DNA of 17,910 nucleotides from JBGTKH01 sp041744735 (GTDB lineage Bacteria; Planctomycetota; Planctomycetia; Pirellulales; Pirellulaceae). The DNA is taken from contig JBGTKH010000098.1 in NCBI GenBank assembly GCA_041744735.1, positions 1 to 17,910 on the forward strand, given 5' to 3'. The position numbers and the translations under genes are program-made. Positions 16,222-17,910 of this stretch are shown here, piece by piece (positions within the stretch are counted from its first letter, which is position 1; every line of letters begins with the position of its first letter). Under the pieces are notes generated by a model, which saw only the letters and a list, made by a program, of their open reading frames with translations, was not told the origin of the DNA and did not search any database.

Positions 16222-16266
16222 GTAGCCGAAGTTGTAAAACTTCGGAATTCATACGAATTCCGCTAC
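16222..16266. repeat. 45-bp three-arm palindromic element, copy 2
   Basis: It has the same layout as at 12303: closing stem GTAGC/GCTAC, hairpins CGAAGT-tgtaaa-ACTTCG and GAATTC-atac-GAATTC. Here the outer stem gains one more C-G pair (16221/16267). It lies 27 bases before the hub gene ATG, with the GAGGAG Shine-Dalgarno just after it. Confidence 0.85.
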
Positions 16267-16293
16267 GAATGCAAATACTTTGAGGAGTGACGT

Positions 16294-17379
16294 ATGCCCG
16301 AAACACCGCTCAGTTCGATGGCGGTGTACAGCGCGCGGCCCGCGGTGCAGGTCGATGCACAGCAGCAGCCGAAGGTCAGCGAGCTGGTCGTGGCGATGAC
16401 GCTGACCGAACGCGAAGGCGGGCTGTCGGCTCTCGAACTACGAGTGAGCAACGTGGCCAGCGAGCCGGGCGGTTCGGCGGACTTGGCGTTTGAAGACAAC
16501 GCGATTCTGCGGCTCGGTGCCCGCTTGACCATCTACGCCGGGGACGAAACCTCGCCCCAAGAAATCTTCCGCGGCGTCGTCACCGGTTTGGAAGCCGAGT
16601 TCCCCGAAGATCAACCTCCCGAATTGGTCGTTTTGGCCGAAGACGTGTTTCAACAAGCACGTTTGTCAAGACGCACGAAGATTCATGAAGACGTGACCCT
16701 GGCCGATCTCGTCAACGAACTGGCTTCGCAGCTTAGTCTGACGCCGGTTGTTTCGGGCTTCTCGGACAACATCGATACGCAAGTGCAATTGAACGAGAGC
16801 GATCTGGCGTTTGTGCGGCGGCTGCTGATTCGCTACGACGGCGACATGCAGGTGGTAGGCAACGAACTGCACGTGGCGCCGCGCGGCGAAGTGCAACGTG
16901 GGACGCTGGAACTACAACTGCACGGCCAGTTGCGCCGCGCACGGGTCCTGGCCGATTTGGCTCATCAGGTTACCGAAGTGACCGTCAGCGGCTGGGACGG
17001 TTTGCGAGGCACGCGAATCGCCGGCACGAGCAGCGGCGCCAACTTGGGACCGGGCCAGGGACAAACGGGCAGCGAACTATTGCGCAGCGCGATCGGCCAA
17101 CGCAGCCATCACGTCGGGCATCTGGCGGTGACAACGGAGGAAGAAGCGCGTGCCGTGGCCGATGCGGCTTACGACTGCCGCGCACGGCGTTTCGTGTGTG
17201 TCGAAGGGACGGCGGTCGGCAACCCGGCCCTGCGCGTCGGCACTCACTTGACGCTCGGCGGCATGGGGCCGCGCTTCGACAATACCTACTACGTCGTCCG
17301 CGCGTGTCATCGCTGGGACGTAACGCGCGGCTATGAGACCGACTTTGAAGCCGAAAGTGCGTATTGGGGAGGCGGCTGA
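16294..17379 (+). CDS. Phage late control gene D-like hub protein (gp27/Afp8 N-terminal part)
   Basis: This 361-aa protein is the baseplate hub family (gpD, T4 gp27, N-terminal half of VgrG/Afp8). Seen motifs: ELVVAMTLTEREGGLSALEL (30-49), LTIYAGD (78-84), EIFRGVVTGLEAEFPED (90-106), DVTLADLVNELASQL (133-147), the family-typical NESDLAFVRRLLIRYDGDMQ (167-186) and ELHVAP (191-196), then VTEVTVSGWD (226-235) and the ending YETDFEAESAYWGGG. It forms the trimeric hub between tube and spike. GAGGAG (16282-16287) is 6 bases before the ATG. The spike part, fused in Afp8 and VgrG, is here a separate gene starting on the stop codon (TGATG). Confidence 0.93.
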   Translation: MPETPLSSMAVYSARPAVQVDAQQQPKVSELVVAMTLTEREGGLSALELRVSNVASEPGGSADLAFEDNAILRLGARLTIYAGDETSPQEIFRGVVTGLEAEFPEDQPPELVVLAEDVFQQARLSRRTKIHEDVTLADLVNELASQLSLTPVVSGFSDNIDTQVQLNESDLAFVRRLLIRYDGDMQVVGNELHVAPRGEVQRGTLELQLHGQLRRARVLADLAHQVTEVTVSGWDGLRGTRIAGTSSGANLGPGQGQTGSELLRSAIGQRSHHVGHLAVTTEEEARAVADAAYDCRARRFVCVEGTAVGNPALRVGTHLTLGGMGPRFDNTYYVVRACHRWDVTRGYETDFEAESAYWGGG

Positions 17380-17910
17380 TGCAGCGTCACGGTTTGTTCG
17401 ACATTCCGACGCCCGGCACATTTGCCGCCAGTCATTTGGCGGAAGTCGTCTCCGTCGAAGATCCCGAAGGCTTGTCGCGCGCGCAAATCCGCTTGCTCAA
17501 TTTCGACGGCGTGGGCGAGCAAGACGGGCCGGTGTGGGCGCGCGTGGCCGTGCCGTTTGCGGGCGACAATCGCGGCGCGTTCCTGCTGCCGGACGTGGGT
17601 GACGAAGTGCTCGTCACGTTTGTCAATGGCGACTCGCGTGTGCCCATCATCATCGGCGGCTTGTGGAACGGCAACGCCCAGCCGCCGGAATCGATCGGCG
17701 GTAACCGCATCGACCGCTGGACCATCGTGGGCAAGGCCGGGACGCGCATCGCGATCGTCGAGGAGACCAACGGCCGGGAAACGATCCGTTTCGAGACGCC
17801 GGGCGGGGTAAGCGGGGAGCTCACCGACAGCGGCGGCGGCAAGGTCGAATTCAAGACCACCACCTCCACCATCACGATGGATACGAGCGGCGTCTCGATC
17901 GATACGCCGG
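17379..17910 (+). CDS. gp5/VgrG-like spike (baseplate V) protein, N-terminal part (runs off right edge)
   Basis: The frame from ATG 17379 stays open to the window end (177 codons). It begins MQRHGLFDIPTPGTFAASHL and has the OB-fold of gp5/gpV/VgrG: AEVVSVEDPEGLSRAQIRLL, WARVAVPFAG, AFLLPDVGDEVLVTFVNGD and PIIIGGLWNG, ending near residue 105. Then come repeated short strands (TRIAIVEE, ETIRFETPGG, VEFKTTTSTITM, GVSIDTP), the start of the triple-stranded beta-helix needle. It forms the tip of the puncturing device with the hub protein. GGGGAGG (17366-17372) lies 6 bases upstream. Seen start is firm; any C-terminal extension or PAAR partner lies outside. Confidence 0.93.
   Translation, partial: MQRHGLFDIPTPGTFAASHLAEVVSVEDPEGLSRAQIRLLNFDGVGEQDGPVWARVAVPFAGDNRGAFLLPDVGDEVLVTFVNGDSRVPIIIGGLWNGNAQPPESIGGNRIDRWTIVGKAGTRIAIVEETNGRETIRFETPGGVSGELTDSGGGKVEFKTTTSTITMDTSGVSIDTP

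Overview
The window looks like chromosomal DNA of a Planctomycetes-type bacterium. This is an inference from high GC, several protein types familiar from that phylum (a zinc-ribbon MotA/ExbB-like protein, a mini-secretin-signature protein, an Ala/Pro/Lys-rich protein with ADIL-type repeats) and many long interspersed inverted repeats between genes. No rRNA, tRNA, CRISPR array or transposase was seen.

Left part (1-3262): the start of an exported protein on the minus strand that runs off the left edge; a trypsin-like/HtrA protease with a PDZ domain (405-1436); a small exported protein carrying a secretin signature (1687-2406); and, convergent with it, a low-complexity Ala/Pro/Lys protein with a beta-rich N-terminus and three ADIL-type repeats (2528-3262, minus).

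Middle part (3677-7855): a three-gene membrane cassette. It holds a MotA/TolQ/ExbB-like channel subunit with an N-terminal zinc ribbon and a long coiled-coil tail, followed by two single-pass membrane proteins with coiled coils and apparently related C-terminal domains. It resembles a proton-driven motor module of unknown task.

Right part (8150-17910): the first ten genes of an extracellular contractile injection system (eCIS, the phage-tail-like particle family of Afp, PVC and MAC). In order: DUF4255/Pvc16-like cap protein, an unknown protein translationally coupled to it, a very large (801 aa) sheath, tube protein 1, a second divergent sheath, tube protein 2, a CIS tube/adaptor protein (Afp7-like N-terminus), a 55-aa small protein, a late-control-D-like hub and a separate gp5/VgrG-like spike that runs off the right edge. 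The sheath and tube form the contractile tail, the Afp7-like, D-like and spike proteins begin the baseplate, and the Pvc16-like protein should terminate the tube. gp25-like, PAAR, remaining baseplate, tape-measure, ATPase, fibre and effector genes are not in the window and probably lie downstream.

Most gaps of about 100 bp or more hold a long inverted repeat. At least six sequence types occur, some nested inside each other. One type, present just upstream of a tube gene and of the hub gene, folds as a small three-arm structure in which all differences between the two copies fall in the loops.
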